NCBI GenBank assembly: GCA_024639645.1 | Contig: JAHEIB010000005.1 | Coordinates: forward strand, 1-42,319 | Origin: Deltaproteobacteria bacterium | Lineage (GTDB): Bacteria; Desulfobacterota; Desulfobacteria; Desulfobacterales; B30-G6 | Length of the DNA stretch: 42,319 bases | Direction: 5' to 3' | Shown here: positions 32,839-41,785 of the stretch, in pieces | Position numbering within the stretch: the first letter of the stretch is position 1 | Layout: each line of letters opens with the position of its first letter | The notes under the pieces: generated by a model | Seen by the model: only the letters and a program-made list of their open reading frames with translations | What the model was told of the DNA's origin: nothing | Database searches by the model: none | Position numbers and translations under genes: made by a program

Positions 32839-35109
32839 TTACTTTTCCCTGAGCGCATTGAGCATGAATTCACGAGTGATGGGCAATTCCGTCACCCGAA
32901 TTCCTGAGGCATTGTAGATAGCGTTGGCAAGTGCCGCAGCAGTGGGTACCAGTCCGGCTTCACCGATCCCTTTTGCTCCATATGGCCCATGGGGATCACC
33001 CGTCTCGATAAGCTGAACATCAATTTCAGGTTGTTCGCCAAACGTGGGGAGTTTGTAATCCAGAAATCCGTCATTGACCACCCGACCATTGTCCAGGGTC
33101 ATGGATTCCATAAGCGTAAAACCGATACCCTGCATCACCGCACCTTCAATCTGTCCTTCGGCGAGCATTTCGTTCATGGTGGTTCCGGTTTCATGTGCCG
33201 CTACAAACTTGAGAACCTTGACCTCTCCCGTGTCCTTGTCGATCTCAACTTCGCAAGTCTGCGTTGCAAAGGCAAAGCTTCTGACATTCTTTACAAATTC
33301 CGTTTTGATATCCCAATCTTCGGGAATATCATCCGCCCACTGCCCCTTGACCGAAATAGGCGCTTTCATATTGTTAATGGCGTAAGCTGCAAGCTTTCCC
33401 ATGCTCACGGATTTTTCCGGCATCCCCGGTCCCCGGGCAACCGCCATGCCATTTTCCAGATCGATAAATTCCGGTTTTGTATCGAGCATTTTGGCGGCTG
33501 TCTCAATGATGACAACCCGGGCTTCGCGGGCCGTTGCCAGCGCGGCATTGCCAACAACAAAGGTAGCCCTGCTACCCCAGGAACCCAGATCATAGGGTGT
33601 CAAGTCGGTGTCATTGGAGAGTACTTTGACGGATTTCATATCCAACCCAAGCTCTTCAGCCACGATCATCGCCACTACCGTGTGAACTCCCTGGCCCATT
33701 TCAAGACCCGGGGTAACAATGGAAACCGTGCCATCATCGGCAACCTTTATAAAGGAATCCGTCGCATTGTAGCCGTAGTAGCGGCCACCAGCTGCCGTGT
33801 GCACCATGTTGGCCACACCAACACCCCTGAGTTTGTCTTTGCGGTTGTATTTCTCTTTCCAGGCGATATTTTGAGCAGCCACCTCAATGCACTCCCTAAG
33901 TCCACAGGTGGGAACGACTGCGCCACATTGGAGTTTTTGTCCGGGAGTGTTTGCATTGATACGTCTGATTTCCACGGGATCCATGCCTATTTTTTCCGCC
34001 AGTTCATCCAGTTGAACTTCGCAGGCAAAGGTCAGTTGCGGGTTGCCAAAACCACGAAACGCGGTACTCATCTGCTTGTTGGTGTAGACCACCATACCCT
34101 CGTAGTGAATATTGGGTATATTGTACAAGGTTGCAAACATCATCGACGAGAAATTGAGAGTGGCCGGGCCCTTATCGTGATAGGCGCCATTGTCCGCAAT
34201 AACCCGGACAGTCCTTGCCTGTAAAGTGCCGTCTTTTTTGGCGCCGGTCTTGACATACATCGTGTAGCCATAACGGGTTTTGGCCGTTGAAAACTCTTCG
34301 GCTCTTGTGTTTTGGATCTTGACCGGCCGACCGGTTTTTTTTGATAAGACAGCGGCAATGGGCAGCTTCATGTCCATCACCAATTTTGAACCAAAGCCCC
34401 CACCCATGTGAGAATTAATAATCCGTACGTCTTGCAACGGTATTTCTAGTATGCGGGCCACTTCCTGCCTCTGCGTGTGCGGTGCTTGCGCGTTGGTCCA
34501 TATGGACAACCGCCCTTCCGGCGTCCACGAGGCCACACAATTGGATACCTCGAGACAACAATGGGCTACCCGGTCGGTTTTGTAGCAACCTTCGACCACA
34601 AAATCACACGATTCAAAAGCATTGTCCGGATCACCAAAATGCCGCTCGACCTTGAATCCGATATTGCTTTCCTGGTCATGTATCAGCGGTGCATCCGCTG
34701 TCATGGCTTCTTCAGTTTCAAAAACTGCCGGCAATGGATCGTAGTCGACCTGGATCAGTTCAATGGCTTTTTCGGCAGTATCCGCATCGATGGCTGCTAC
34801 CGCAGCCACCTCGTCACCCACATATCGAACCTTGTCGGACGAAAAAATAGTTTTGTCCGCCAGCCATTGAAAAAAACTGAACTTCCCCATGGGAACATCT
34901 GCAGCCGTAATAACGGCGCAAACACCAGGGAGTGCTTCGGCTGCAGACACATCCAGGGATTTAATCCGGGCGTGGGGCAACGGGCTTCGCAGAATTTTGC
35001 CGTAAATCATCCCCGGAAGCTTGAGATCCACGGTGTACTCGGCTGTGCCTGTGGCTTTTGGAACCGAGTCGATCCTCGGGATTCGCTTTCCAATGATATT
35101 ACCCTTCAT
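32839..35109 (-). CDS. Molybdenum hydroxylase, large molybdopterin-binding subunit
   Basis: 756 residues, the usual length for a separate XDH/CoxL-type Mo subunit. Visible motifs are GKRIPRIDSVPKATGTAEYT, VGDEVAAVAA, the MGGGFGSK substrate/cofactor loop near 240, TAFRGFGNPQ near 375 (the XDH-type sequence, not the CO-dehydrogenase AYRCSF loop), EMGQGVHT, and the C-terminal catalytic-glutamate motif GAKGIGEAG. It should hydroxylate a carbon of a heterocycle or aldehyde using water. The ATG overlaps the [2Fe-2S] gene stop by four bases. Given YqeB/YqeC upstream, a selenium-containing Mo centre is plausible. The substrate (purine, nicotinate-like or other) is not deducible. Confidence 0.9.
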   Translation of the reverse strand: MKGNIIGKRIPRIDSVPKATGTAEYTVDLKLPGMIYGKILRSPLPHARIKSLDVSAAEALPGVCAVITAADVPMGKFSFFQWLADKTIFSSDKVRYVGDEVAAVAAIDADTAEKAIELIQVDYDPLPAVFETEEAMTADAPLIHDQESNIGFKVERHFGDPDNAFESCDFVVEGCYKTDRVAHCCLEVSNCVASWTPEGRLSIWTNAQAPHTQRQEVARILEIPLQDVRIINSHMGGGFGSKLVMDMKLPIAAVLSKKTGRPVKIQNTRAEEFSTAKTRYGYTMYVKTGAKKDGTLQARTVRVIADNGAYHDKGPATLNFSSMMFATLYNIPNIHYEGMVVYTNKQMSTAFRGFGNPQLTFACEVQLDELAEKIGMDPVEIRRINANTPGQKLQCGAVVPTCGLRECIEVAAQNIAWKEKYNRKDKLRGVGVANMVHTAAGGRYYGYNATDSFIKVADDGTVSIVTPGLEMGQGVHTVVAMIVAEELGLDMKSVKVLSNDTDLTPYDLGSWGSRATFVVGNAALATAREARVVIIETAAKMLDTKPEFIDLENGMAVARGPGMPEKSVSMGKLAAYAINNMKAPISVKGQWADDIPEDWDIKTEFVKNVRSFAFATQTCEVEIDKDTGEVKVLKFVAAHETGTTMNEMLAEGQIEGAVMQGIGFTLMESMTLDNGRVVNDGFLDYKLPTFGEQPEIDVQLIETGDPHGPYGAKGIGEAGLVPTAAALANAIYNASGIRVTELPITREFMLNALREK

Positions 35110-35576
35110 TTGTCACCTCCATCCCTGACGGCTTCAATGGCCTCGACGATCTTGACGTATCCTGTACAACGGCAAAGATTACCCCGCATTTCCGACCTGA
35201 TTTCATCCTCCCCGGGATTGGGGTTCTTTTCCAAAAGACCTTTGGTTGACATGATCATACCCGATGTACAGAAACCGCACTGTATGGCACCGTGCTCTAC
35301 GAATGATTCTTGGATAGGATGCAGTTTCCCATCTTCGGTAAGGTCTTCGATGGTCTGCACCTCACAGCCCTCTGCCTCGTGGGCCAGCACCAGGCAAGAA
35401 TTAACAGTCCTGCCATCCATGATTACCGTGCATGCGCCACACTCCCCCATCTCACAACCCACCTTGGTACCGGTCAGATCAAGATCGTCGCGAATGACTT
35501 CAAGAAGGGTGCGGTGGGTACTCACAAAAAGGTTGTAAGGCTGTCCGTTGATGGTTATATTGAGTTCCCGTTTCAC
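35106..35576 (-). CDS. Molybdenum hydroxylase, [2Fe-2S] subunit
   Basis: 156 residues starting with GTG at 35576, four bases inside the FAD-subunit gene and with GGGAGG upstream. The N-terminal plant-ferredoxin-type cluster is at CEMGECGACT with a further cysteine at NSCLVLA. The C-terminal helical domain has GAIQCGFCTSGM and GNLCRCTGY. The full set of eight cysteines for two [2Fe-2S] clusters is present. It passes electrons from the Mo centre to the FAD subunit. Confidence 0.93.
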   Translation of the reverse strand: MKRELNITINGQPYNLFVSTHRTLLEVIRDDLDLTGTKVGCEMGECGACTVIMDGRTVNSCLVLAHEAEGCEVQTIEDLTEDGKLHPIQESFVEHGAIQCGFCTSGMIMSTKGLLEKNPNPGEDEIRSEMRGNLCRCTGYVKIVEAIEAVRDGGDK

Positions 35577-36454
35577 AGCACACCTCCCTTTTCAATCCAG
35601 GACCTGGCCGCTTCCAGCGCCTGCCTGGTGTGAGTTTCAACCAATGTGTCCCGATAGCCTTCGGTTGTCCGGATATCAGTTATGGAGCAGGCATCGGTGC
35701 AGGATTCCACGACGGCTTTCTCGATGATCGTGTCATCGAGCTTGTTTCCGATAACGATGCGTTCCATTTGCCTGGATCGAACCGGTGTCGGCGCCACGGC
35801 TGCCAAGGCTACTTTCAGGTCTTTGACCACCCGATCGGCAGGATCAAATACAGCCAGAAGAGCAACCCCCACAAGAGCAATATCAAGGGCAGATCTGGCT
35901 GCCTTAATGTAAATAGCAAAAATATTTTGAGGCGGCGCAGGAACGACAATCTGTTTGACGATTTCCCCCACCCGGAGCACTGTCTCTCCGGGACCGGTAA
36001 AAAAATCCTCTAATAGAACTTCGCGTTCATTTTTTCCATCTCCAATAACAACGGAAGCTCCGTAAGCCATGAGGATCGGCGGTGAATCCGCCGATGGCGC
36101 CGCGTTGCAAATGTTGCCACCGATCGTCGCCCGGTTTCGAACCTGCGTGGATCCGATGGTTGCGACTGCCGCGGCAAGAGCCGGGTATTGTGTTTTCACA
36201 GCGTCAGCCGTTTCAACGTCGGAAAGTCGTAGCATGGGACCTATAAACAGGCCTTTCTCGGGGTCAAATGAAATATCCGATAGCCCGGGGACATCTTTGA
36301 GACTGACCACTCCTTCCGGAGCCATCACCTTGTGTCTGGTTTTGACGATAAGATCCGTCCCTCCCGCCAGGACTTTTTTGCTGCCCCCAGCAGCATGCAG
36401 TATCCGACAGGCGTCCTCGAAAGTCGAGGGACGTTCATAATCAAAGGCTTTCAT
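35573..36454 (-). CDS. Molybdenum hydroxylase, FAD-binding subunit
   Basis: 293 residues, the standard CoxM/XdhB size without the extra 4Fe-4S loop of 4-hydroxybenzoyl-CoA reductase. FAD-binding motifs are KVLAGGTDLIVKTRHK at about 30-45 and ATIGSTQVRNRATIGGNICN at about 100-118. LRVGEIVKQIVVP and a CO_deh_flav_C-like end follow. It collects electrons from the Fe-S subunit and hands them to NAD+ or another acceptor. First of the three overlapping hydroxylase genes, it has AGGGAGAG just upstream of its ATG. Confidence 0.92.
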   Translation of the reverse strand: MKAFDYERPSTFEDACRILHAAGGSKKVLAGGTDLIVKTRHKVMAPEGVVSLKDVPGLSDISFDPEKGLFIGPMLRLSDVETADAVKTQYPALAAAVATIGSTQVRNRATIGGNICNAAPSADSPPILMAYGASVVIGDGKNEREVLLEDFFTGPGETVLRVGEIVKQIVVPAPPQNIFAIYIKAARSALDIALVGVALLAVFDPADRVVKDLKVALAAVAPTPVRSRQMERIVIGNKLDDTIIEKAVVESCTDACSITDIRTTEGYRDTLVETHTRQALEAARSWIEKGGVL

Positions 36455-36526
36455 AAAACTCTCCCTGATAAAGCGGTTGTGTCCGGACCAAAAGCGACGG
36501 CCCGTCGCCTTCGGAATTACGGACGG

Positions 36527-36889
36527 TTATTCCTTATGTGTAGGAGGATAGTCAGGCCAGGAGAATCCGAAAACCATTTCTACGTCTTCGTCCCCTTCGT
36601 TGACCACGCTGTGCGCCACCCCAGGGGGGATGTAGATACCGTCACCTGCTTCGTAGGTCACATCTGAACCGTCCTTGAGGCGCAGGATCCCCTTTCCCTT
36701 GAGCACGTATGCCAGTTCCTCTTCTTCGTGAATCAACATGTCCGTCACCACCCCGGGAGCAAATTTCGATACGCCCATGCACATCTTCCCAGCGCCGACG
36801 GTTTCTGCGGTCAGTACTTTTTTTGACCAGCTGTCATTGGGTAGCGGAATGGCCTCTGTTTCGGATAATTTGACAATTTTTATACGCAT
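36527..36889 (-). CDS. Small single-domain cupin
   Basis: 120 residues. The metal-binding cupin motifs are seen as HEEEELAYVLKGKGILRLKDG (about 53-73) and YIPPGVAHSVVNEGD (about 86-100). GVSKFAPGV precedes them. The typical three-histidine/glutamate site seems to keep H53, E57 and H94, with an acidic cluster (EEEE) in between. Such proteins can be isomerases, decarboxylases, dioxygenase-like or sensor proteins. Here it lies between the NicX-like and hydroxylase genes and probably acts on a pathway intermediate. This is inference. Confidence 0.75.
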   Translation of the reverse strand: MRIKIVKLSETEAIPLPNDSWSKKVLTAETVGAGKMCMGVSKFAPGVVTDMLIHEEEELAYVLKGKGILRLKDGSDVTYEAGDGIYIPPGVAHSVVNEGDEDVEMVFGFSWPDYPPTHKE

Positions 36890-36910
36890 TGCATTCCTCT
36901 CTTTCTTAGA

Positions 36911-37057
36911 TAGTGCCCATCCACAAATGATCTTTTCACGCCCTGCCAGCGTTGGGCGACATGATTTAACTCCTCAAAATAGTACACTATTCCTGCGGTT
37001 TAAATCTGTCCTCCGCCTTGGCATAACGCGAAAATCCCTATTTCTGGACGGACACTA
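36911..37057. mobile_element. MITE-like element with terminal inverted repeats
   Basis: The left end TAGTGCCCATCCACAAAT and the reverse complement of the right end TAGTGTCCGTCCAGAAAT match at 15 of 18 bases, with symmetry continuing (TTTTCACG versus TTTTCGCG). The 147-base element carries no ORF and lies between the cupin and NicX-like genes. Its right end supplies the NicX-like gene's TAG stop. This looks like a non-autonomous transposon. I did not find the parent transposase. Confidence 0.7.
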
Positions 37058-38056
37058 GATAATGAGTTGGCCGTCTTTCATGATGGGTTTACCGTCCACT
37101 TCGATGCTTACATCCCGAACACTGCCATCGAGATGAACACTGCACCAACTCTGCCCCCCTGGGTAGCAGTGGGCATTGTCCCCCAGGGCAAAGTGGACTG
37201 TGCCCATCATGCCTTTTTCAGAAGGGCTACCGAATATCTCCTTATGGCTGGTACCGATGGCAAATTCAGCGATGGTATTGGCGTTTTCCTCGGCATCGGC
37301 AACAACTTTTTGTAGTTTTTGTGCCGCCTCGCCGCCGGATATATCCACCGCGCGACCGTTCTCGATGGTCCACGTCATGTGTTCCGGTAGGGTACCACTG
37401 ACCCCGACACCCAGCATGATGCCGTCAACCACAATCTTACCGTGGGTTTTGTCCTCAACAGCAGCATATGCGACCTCACCCCACAGCGGGATGGGGCCCA
37501 TCATGACACCCGGCTCCTTTACCGGAACCACTTTCAAGGGAGGCCGGTTTTCGATGCAAATGTTGACATCGGTCCCTGCCGGGTTGCTCACGTGAGCCCA
37601 CTTGGCGCCTTCCATGGCGGCAATGATCTTCTCCGCCCTTTGGGTGATCAGATCGATGTCGCTGATCTCTAGATCCCACGTTCCCAGCCCCTCCTCAACG
37701 GAAGCTATCTTGGCACCGCGCTCGACGCTCGCTTTGACCGGGTCGACATGGGCAAAACGGTTGGCCCATTCCAGGTTGGTGGTGATGATGATCTCGTCGG
37801 CGTGCAGCATGGCCTGAGCCAGGTGCGCCGGAGGCTCCATGGGTACAGCCATGGAAGCCAGGGCGGCGCTGACATGATGGGTTACGTTTGCAATCATGGG
37901 GTATGCACCCAGGGAATATGCCACGCCGGCAATGCTTTGCGCTTCCGGCATGTGCTCATCGTCGGCAATGATCAGGACTTTGTCGTCTGCCTTGACCGTC
38001 ATGCAGTGTTCCACGATCAATCGAGCGCCCTTGATCAGTGTGATAGTCGATTTCAT
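37055..38056 (-). CDS. M29 aminopeptidase / NicX-like metalloprotein
   Basis: 333 residues from the ATG at 38056, which has GGAGG seven bases upstream. A weaker upstream ATG at 38071 is possible. It belongs to the M29/AmpT-like fold that also contains 2,5-dihydroxypyridine 5,6-dioxygenase (NicX): KADDKVLIIADDEH, GAYPMIANVTHH, HADEIIITTN, HVSNPAGTDVNI, WGEVAYAA, ENANTIAEFAIG, GTVHFALGDNAH and WCSVHLDGSV. Candidate metal ligands are E264, H288, H308 and D310. In an anaerobe an oxygen-dependent reaction is unlikely, so a hydrolytic ring-opening or peptidase-like role is more probable. The TAG stop is formed by the right end of the MITE-like element. It follows the dehydrogenase gene by about 40 bases. 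Confidence 0.75.
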   Translation of the reverse strand: MKSTITLIKGARLIVEHCMTVKADDKVLIIADDEHMPEAQSIAGVAYSLGAYPMIANVTHHVSAALASMAVPMEPPAHLAQAMLHADEIIITTNLEWANRFAHVDPVKASVERGAKIASVEEGLGTWDLEISDIDLITQRAEKIIAAMEGAKWAHVSNPAGTDVNICIENRPPLKVVPVKEPGVMMGPIPLWGEVAYAAVEDKTHGKIVVDGIMLGVGVSGTLPEHMTWTIENGRAVDISGGEAAQKLQKVVADAEENANTIAEFAIGTSHKEIFGSPSEKGMMGTVHFALGDNAHCYPGGQSWCSVHLDGSVRDVSIEVDGKPIMKDGQLII

Positions 38057-38096
38057 TTTTGCCTCCTTCATCTTAAAAACAGGTGCAGTTAAAACG

Positions 38097-39047
38097 CTAT
38101 TTCACGTATCCCAACTCTTTCAGCAGAAGGAGAAGTTTCTGAATCCTTCCACCCATCAATGCCTTGATGTCCTGGTTTGAATAATCGTAAAAACCTTTGC
38201 CGCTTTTTAGGCCAAGATCGCCCTGTTCAACCATCTTGGCTACGATGGGTGCGGCACCTTCAGACTTGTCCAAATCTTTATTCAGGTACTGGGACACGCG
38301 GTAGTATATGTCCAGACCGGCCATGTCGATTGTTTCCAAAGGTCCCATAATGGGAAATTTGAAACCAATTCCGGATTTGATCATGGTATCGATGTCTTCC
38401 GCGCTAGCGACACCCTCGTTCAGGAGCGCTATCGCTTCTCGCATGAGGGCATACTGGAGCCGGTTGCCCAAAAAGCCTGGCACGTCTTTTTTGACCAGAA
38501 CCGGTACTTTATCTATTTTACGGATCAGATTGTCCATTGTTTGTAGAACATCCTCGCCCGTTGACTCACCCTTGACGATTTCGATAACCGGGATGATTAT
38601 GGGCGGGTTCCACCAGTGCATGCCCACGACCTTTTCTGGACGCCGGGTGGCTTGGGCCATCTTGGTAATACTGAGCCCCGAGGTGTTGCTGGCCAGGATG
38701 GTGTCCGGCCCACAGATTTCATCCAGTTCACCCAAAAGCTTGGTCTTGAGGTCCATCACTTCGGGGATGACCTCGAGTACCAGATCGGCATCCAAGACAG
38801 CGTCCGCCAGACTGGCGGCGTCCTGAATTCGGTTCTGGATTTTTGCCGCTCCGGTATCAGAAAGCATACCGGCCTGCTCCACCAGACTCAGGTTCGCCCC
38901 AAGGGTTTCCCGTGCTTTTTGTAACTGTTCAGGGTCGATGTCGAATATCTGCACCGCAATCTCGTGTTGAGCAAACACCTGGGCGATACCCGGGCCCATG
39001 GTTCCAGTGCCGATAACCGCCACTTTTTTTATATCAAAAGTCTTCAT
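38097..39047 (-). CDS. 3-hydroxyacyl-CoA dehydrogenase (3-hydroxybutyryl-CoA type)
   Basis: 316 residues from the ATG at 39047, which has a perfect AAGGAGG upstream. A longer reading from 39086 is unnecessary. NAD-binding motif VAVIGTGTMGPGIAQVFA at about 9-26, VLEVIPEVMDLK, ASNTSGLSITKMA, GMHWWNPPIIIPVIEIV (with the catalytic His, and WW instead of the common FF), and PGFLGNRLQYALMREA follow. GLKSGKGFYDY is near the end. It oxidises a 3-hydroxyacyl-CoA. In this cluster it would handle a ring-cleavage product. It lies 14 bases after the UbiD stop. Confidence 0.9.
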   Translation of the reverse strand: MKTFDIKKVAVIGTGTMGPGIAQVFAQHEIAVQIFDIDPEQLQKARETLGANLSLVEQAGMLSDTGAAKIQNRIQDAASLADAVLDADLVLEVIPEVMDLKTKLLGELDEICGPDTILASNTSGLSITKMAQATRRPEKVVGMHWWNPPIIIPVIEIVKGESTGEDVLQTMDNLIRKIDKVPVLVKKDVPGFLGNRLQYALMREAIALLNEGVASAEDIDTMIKSGIGFKFPIMGPLETIDMAGLDIYYRVSQYLNKDLDKSEGAAPIVAKMVEQGDLGLKSGKGFYDYSNQDIKALMGGRIQKLLLLLKELGYVK

Positions 39048-39061
39048 AAAATCCTCCTTGA

Positions 39062-40480
39062 TCAATCCAATTCGTATTTTTCCCACTGGTCAGCCGCTTG
39101 GTCCAGATACTTCTGGGGCGGCAAGGCTATTTCCGGATATTCCCAGTTCTGGGTAGCATCAATCAGCACTTTCGAGGAGCGCCGATCCCATAGTGGTACC
39201 TCAGGGGGGTCTGAGGAGGGATCCAGGAGTATGGGGGCTGTGTTTGGCATAAATGTGATATCTTTTTCAGGCTCCACCCTAAAGGCCAGTATCCATTCCC
39301 GTACAAAGGGATCGCGAATGTCAACGTCGTCATCGGTGACCACGATCCATTTGGCAAATGTGGGGTGGTGGGTCCAGGCTGCGGACATGACTTGCTGCAC
39401 GTGTCCAGGGAAGGCGGTTTTCATGCTGATCCAGCAGATAGAGTAGCTCCCGCCCGCCTCGGGTAGATGAACATCTTTTATCCCCGGTATTTTCAGATAA
39501 CCGGTTAGATGTTGATAGACATTGGCCTCTTCGGGCAACTGCCGCATCAGGCTGCTCTCGCTTGGCGGCATCTGGCTGAACAGCGCATGGTATACTGGTT
39601 TTTTGCGATGGGTAATACACTTGACATAAAATTTGGGCATCATATATGGGCCACCCATGTACCCGGTGTATTCTCCAAAAGGACCTTCAACCACACTCTC
39701 ACCAGGCAAGACAACGCCTTCCAGGACGATTTCCGAGGTGGCCGGTACGTAGATGTCGCAGGTTTCACATTTGACCACCTCCACGGGTTTGCCACGCAGC
39801 CCTCCGGCAATGCAAATTTCATCTACCCCTAACGGAACTTTGCTTACCGATGACATGATGATGGTCGGGTCTGCTCCGATTACAACCGCCATGGGCATGG
39901 GTTGATTCCGTTTTTCCCATGAGGCATAGTGAACGGCACCATGTTGGCTTGGAAGATCCCATAACACACCTGTTTCATTTTTCGCCTTTATTTCCATTCG
40001 ATAAGTCCCGATGTTTCCAACGCCTGTCTCTGCATGCTGTGTGAACAGACAAGGGGCTGTCAGAAATGGCGCTGGATCCTTTTCCGGTGTCCATGTGGGA
40101 ATGGGAAAGCGATGCAAATCAACCTCATCACCGGTTAGAATGACATCCTTACACGGACCGCTATCAACCACCACCGGATCGATAGGGTTTGCCAGAGCAC
40201 CGGACAAGGTCTCCTTGATACTGTTGAACCCTGGGTCTGTTTCGATGGCAAGACCATATACTTTTCTGGATGCCCCGATGGCTCCAAGAACCACGGGTAT
40301 GTCGGACCCTTTCACGTTTCGAAAGCCCAATGCACAACGTTCACTTTCCTTGGTTTTCCGGAAGTAATTACGAGCCACACTCGTGATTTCCCAATCCTTA
40401 TCCACTTCTTTCTCGATCCACTTGACACAGCCATTTTTTTCAAGCGTCTCTATATAATGCTGAAAGCTATCATAGGGCAT
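39062..40480 (-). CDS. UbiD-family prenyl-FMN-dependent decarboxylase
   Basis: 472 residues from the ATG at 40480, which has GGAGG nine bases upstream. The UbiD pattern is continuous: GNIGTYRMEIKAKNETGVLW around 176, MPMAVVIGADP, ICIAGGLRGKPVEVVKCET, VPATSEIVLEGVVLPGE, and EGPFGEYTGYMGG with the catalytic E-x5-E pair. ITHRKKPVYHALF and GWVVTDDDVDIRD-type text (WIVVTDDDVDIRD) close it. It should (de)carboxylate an aromatic or heteroaromatic acid using prenylated FMN. No UbiX flavin prenyltransferase is in this window. It lies between the PreA-like and dehydrogenase genes. Confidence 0.92.
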   Translation of the reverse strand: MPYDSFQHYIETLEKNGCVKWIEKEVDKDWEITSVARNYFRKTKESERCALGFRNVKGSDIPVVLGAIGASRKVYGLAIETDPGFNSIKETLSGALANPIDPVVVDSGPCKDVILTGDEVDLHRFPIPTWTPEKDPAPFLTAPCLFTQHAETGVGNIGTYRMEIKAKNETGVLWDLPSQHGAVHYASWEKRNQPMPMAVVIGADPTIIMSSVSKVPLGVDEICIAGGLRGKPVEVVKCETCDIYVPATSEIVLEGVVLPGESVVEGPFGEYTGYMGGPYMMPKFYVKCITHRKKPVYHALFSQMPPSESSLMRQLPEEANVYQHLTGYLKIPGIKDVHLPEAGGSYSICWISMKTAFPGHVQQVMSAAWTHHPTFAKWIVVTDDDVDIRDPFVREWILAFRVEPEKDITFMPNTAPILLDPSSDPPEVPLWDRRSSKVLIDATQNWEYPEIALPPQKYLDQAADQWEKYELD

Positions 40481-40571
40481 GTTAAAGAACCTCCATTTTC
40501 TCAACCACGGTGGTACATCGGTTGCGATAAAATATTATGTGTCGATTTTTTTTGGGCGACTGAGATGGATT

Positions 40572-41762
40572 CTAGACAGCTTCCATGGTAATGGCCTTGC
40601 GCTTGCAGAGCCAGTAGCAGACACCGCACATATAGCACTTGTCCTTTAGTTGGACATGGGCTTTTTTGCTTTTTTCGTCAAAAGACATTACTTCGCAATG
40701 ACCCAGATCTACACACACCTTGCAGCCATTACATTTCTCTTCATCGATGACCGGGTAAGCGTCAAAATAATCGACCTTTTGCGGGGTGACGATATGTTCG
40801 AGTGCAATGTTGCGAAAATCATCCAGCGTTTCGTGGCCCATCTCTTCCATCCATTCCCGCATACCTTTTTCAATTTTGGGCAGGGCCTTGTATCCATCGG
40901 TGTAAAACAAGGTACAATATGTCAGGACGGTGGCACCATACATGACCATCTGGACGGATTGCTGCCAGTTTGAAATGCCGCCCCCACCGGCAATGGGCAG
41001 ATCAGGGCACTTCATACGCATCTGGGCAACATGCCGGAAAGCAAGGGGCCGAATCCACGGTCCGCAAATTCCGGCAAAAGACTGGTTATGTGTGCTGGGG
41101 TAGAGCGGTTTTCCACCATCGTAAATATCGCATCCCGGCAATGACATGGGGCAGTTAATACCGGATACTGCAGCCGCACCGCCTTGCTGGCAACCTTCGG
41201 CCACAACGTCACAAGGTCCTTCCGGTGTCATTTTAGCCATGACCGGGATGGTAATGCCGTCTGAAATTGCCCGGCATACCTCACGCGCCAGGGTGGGATT
41301 CTTGCCCAGATGGGCACCCAGTTCGTCAGTGACATCAACGTTCATCTTTTTTGCCATCAGACCGACGTTGGGACAGGACATATTGAGTTCTACCATGTCT
41401 GAACCGGCTTCTTCGAGCATCTGGGCCAGCTTGACCCATCCATCGAGATTTTCCCCAGGGCCCATCATGTTGGCGATTACCTTCAGATCAGTCTGTTCTT
41501 TGGTCTTTCGAATCAGTTCCTGGGCTTCTTCCACACCGAGACGGTGCCCCGACGGAGAGTAAAACCCCCCTCCCTTTTCAAATATATGATATGGGCGCGC
41601 ATAAAAAGGCACTTCCAGGAACGCCAGCTTGGTACAAATGGCGCTGGCGCCGAAATCTTCTGCCCATCGGATTTTATCGAACTCATCGGTCAACTCGGAA
41701 GATGCCGCGATAAACGGGTTCTTCAGCTCCAAGCCTGCGAAATTAACATTGAGATTTACCAT
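40572..41762 (-). CDS. PreA/dihydroorotate-dehydrogenase-like flavoprotein with 2[4Fe-4S] domain
   Basis: 396 residues. The N-terminal 300 residues form a DHOD/dihydropyrimidine-dehydrogenase TIM-barrel: NVNFAGLELKNPFIAAS, VELNMSCPNVGLMAKKMNV, TIPVMAKMTPEG, GICGPWIRPLAFRHVAQM, and LPIAGGGGISNWQQ. The C-terminus has two ferredoxin clusters, CNGCKVCVDLGHC and CYMCGVCYWLC. The active-loop stretch around 150 differs from DPD (ELGAHLGKNP where GLACGQDP is familiar). It probably reduces a C=C or C=N bond of a pyrimidine- or pyridine-like ring with ferredoxin electrons. It lies 74 bases after the AOR gene. Confidence 0.88.
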   Translation of the reverse strand: MVNLNVNFAGLELKNPFIAASSELTDEFDKIRWAEDFGASAICTKLAFLEVPFYARPYHIFEKGGGFYSPSGHRLGVEEAQELIRKTKEQTDLKVIANMMGPGENLDGWVKLAQMLEEAGSDMVELNMSCPNVGLMAKKMNVDVTDELGAHLGKNPTLAREVCRAISDGITIPVMAKMTPEGPCDVVAEGCQQGGAAAVSGINCPMSLPGCDIYDGGKPLYPSTHNQSFAGICGPWIRPLAFRHVAQMRMKCPDLPIAGGGGISNWQQSVQMVMYGATVLTYCTLFYTDGYKALPKIEKGMREWMEEMGHETLDDFRNIALEHIVTPQKVDYFDAYPVIDEEKCNGCKVCVDLGHCEVMSFDEKSKKAHVQLKDKCYMCGVCYWLCKRKAITMEAV

Positions 41763-41785
41763 GAAATTTATCCTTTCGTTTTATT

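Noticed and set aside
32989-34224. 411-residue plus-strand ORF
   Set aside because: It is entirely antisense to the Mo-hydroxylase large subunit, whose motifs are clear. The open frame is a shadow of codon bias.
34477-35538. 353-residue plus-strand ORF
   Set aside because: It is antisense to the Mo and [2Fe-2S] subunit genes and has no recognisable domain.
32839-36454. Straightforward xanthine dehydrogenase for purine breakdown
   Set aside because: Motifs fit the XDH family, but the linked UbiD, AOR, PreA-like and acyl-CoA genes do not belong to purine breakdown, so I kept the substrate open.
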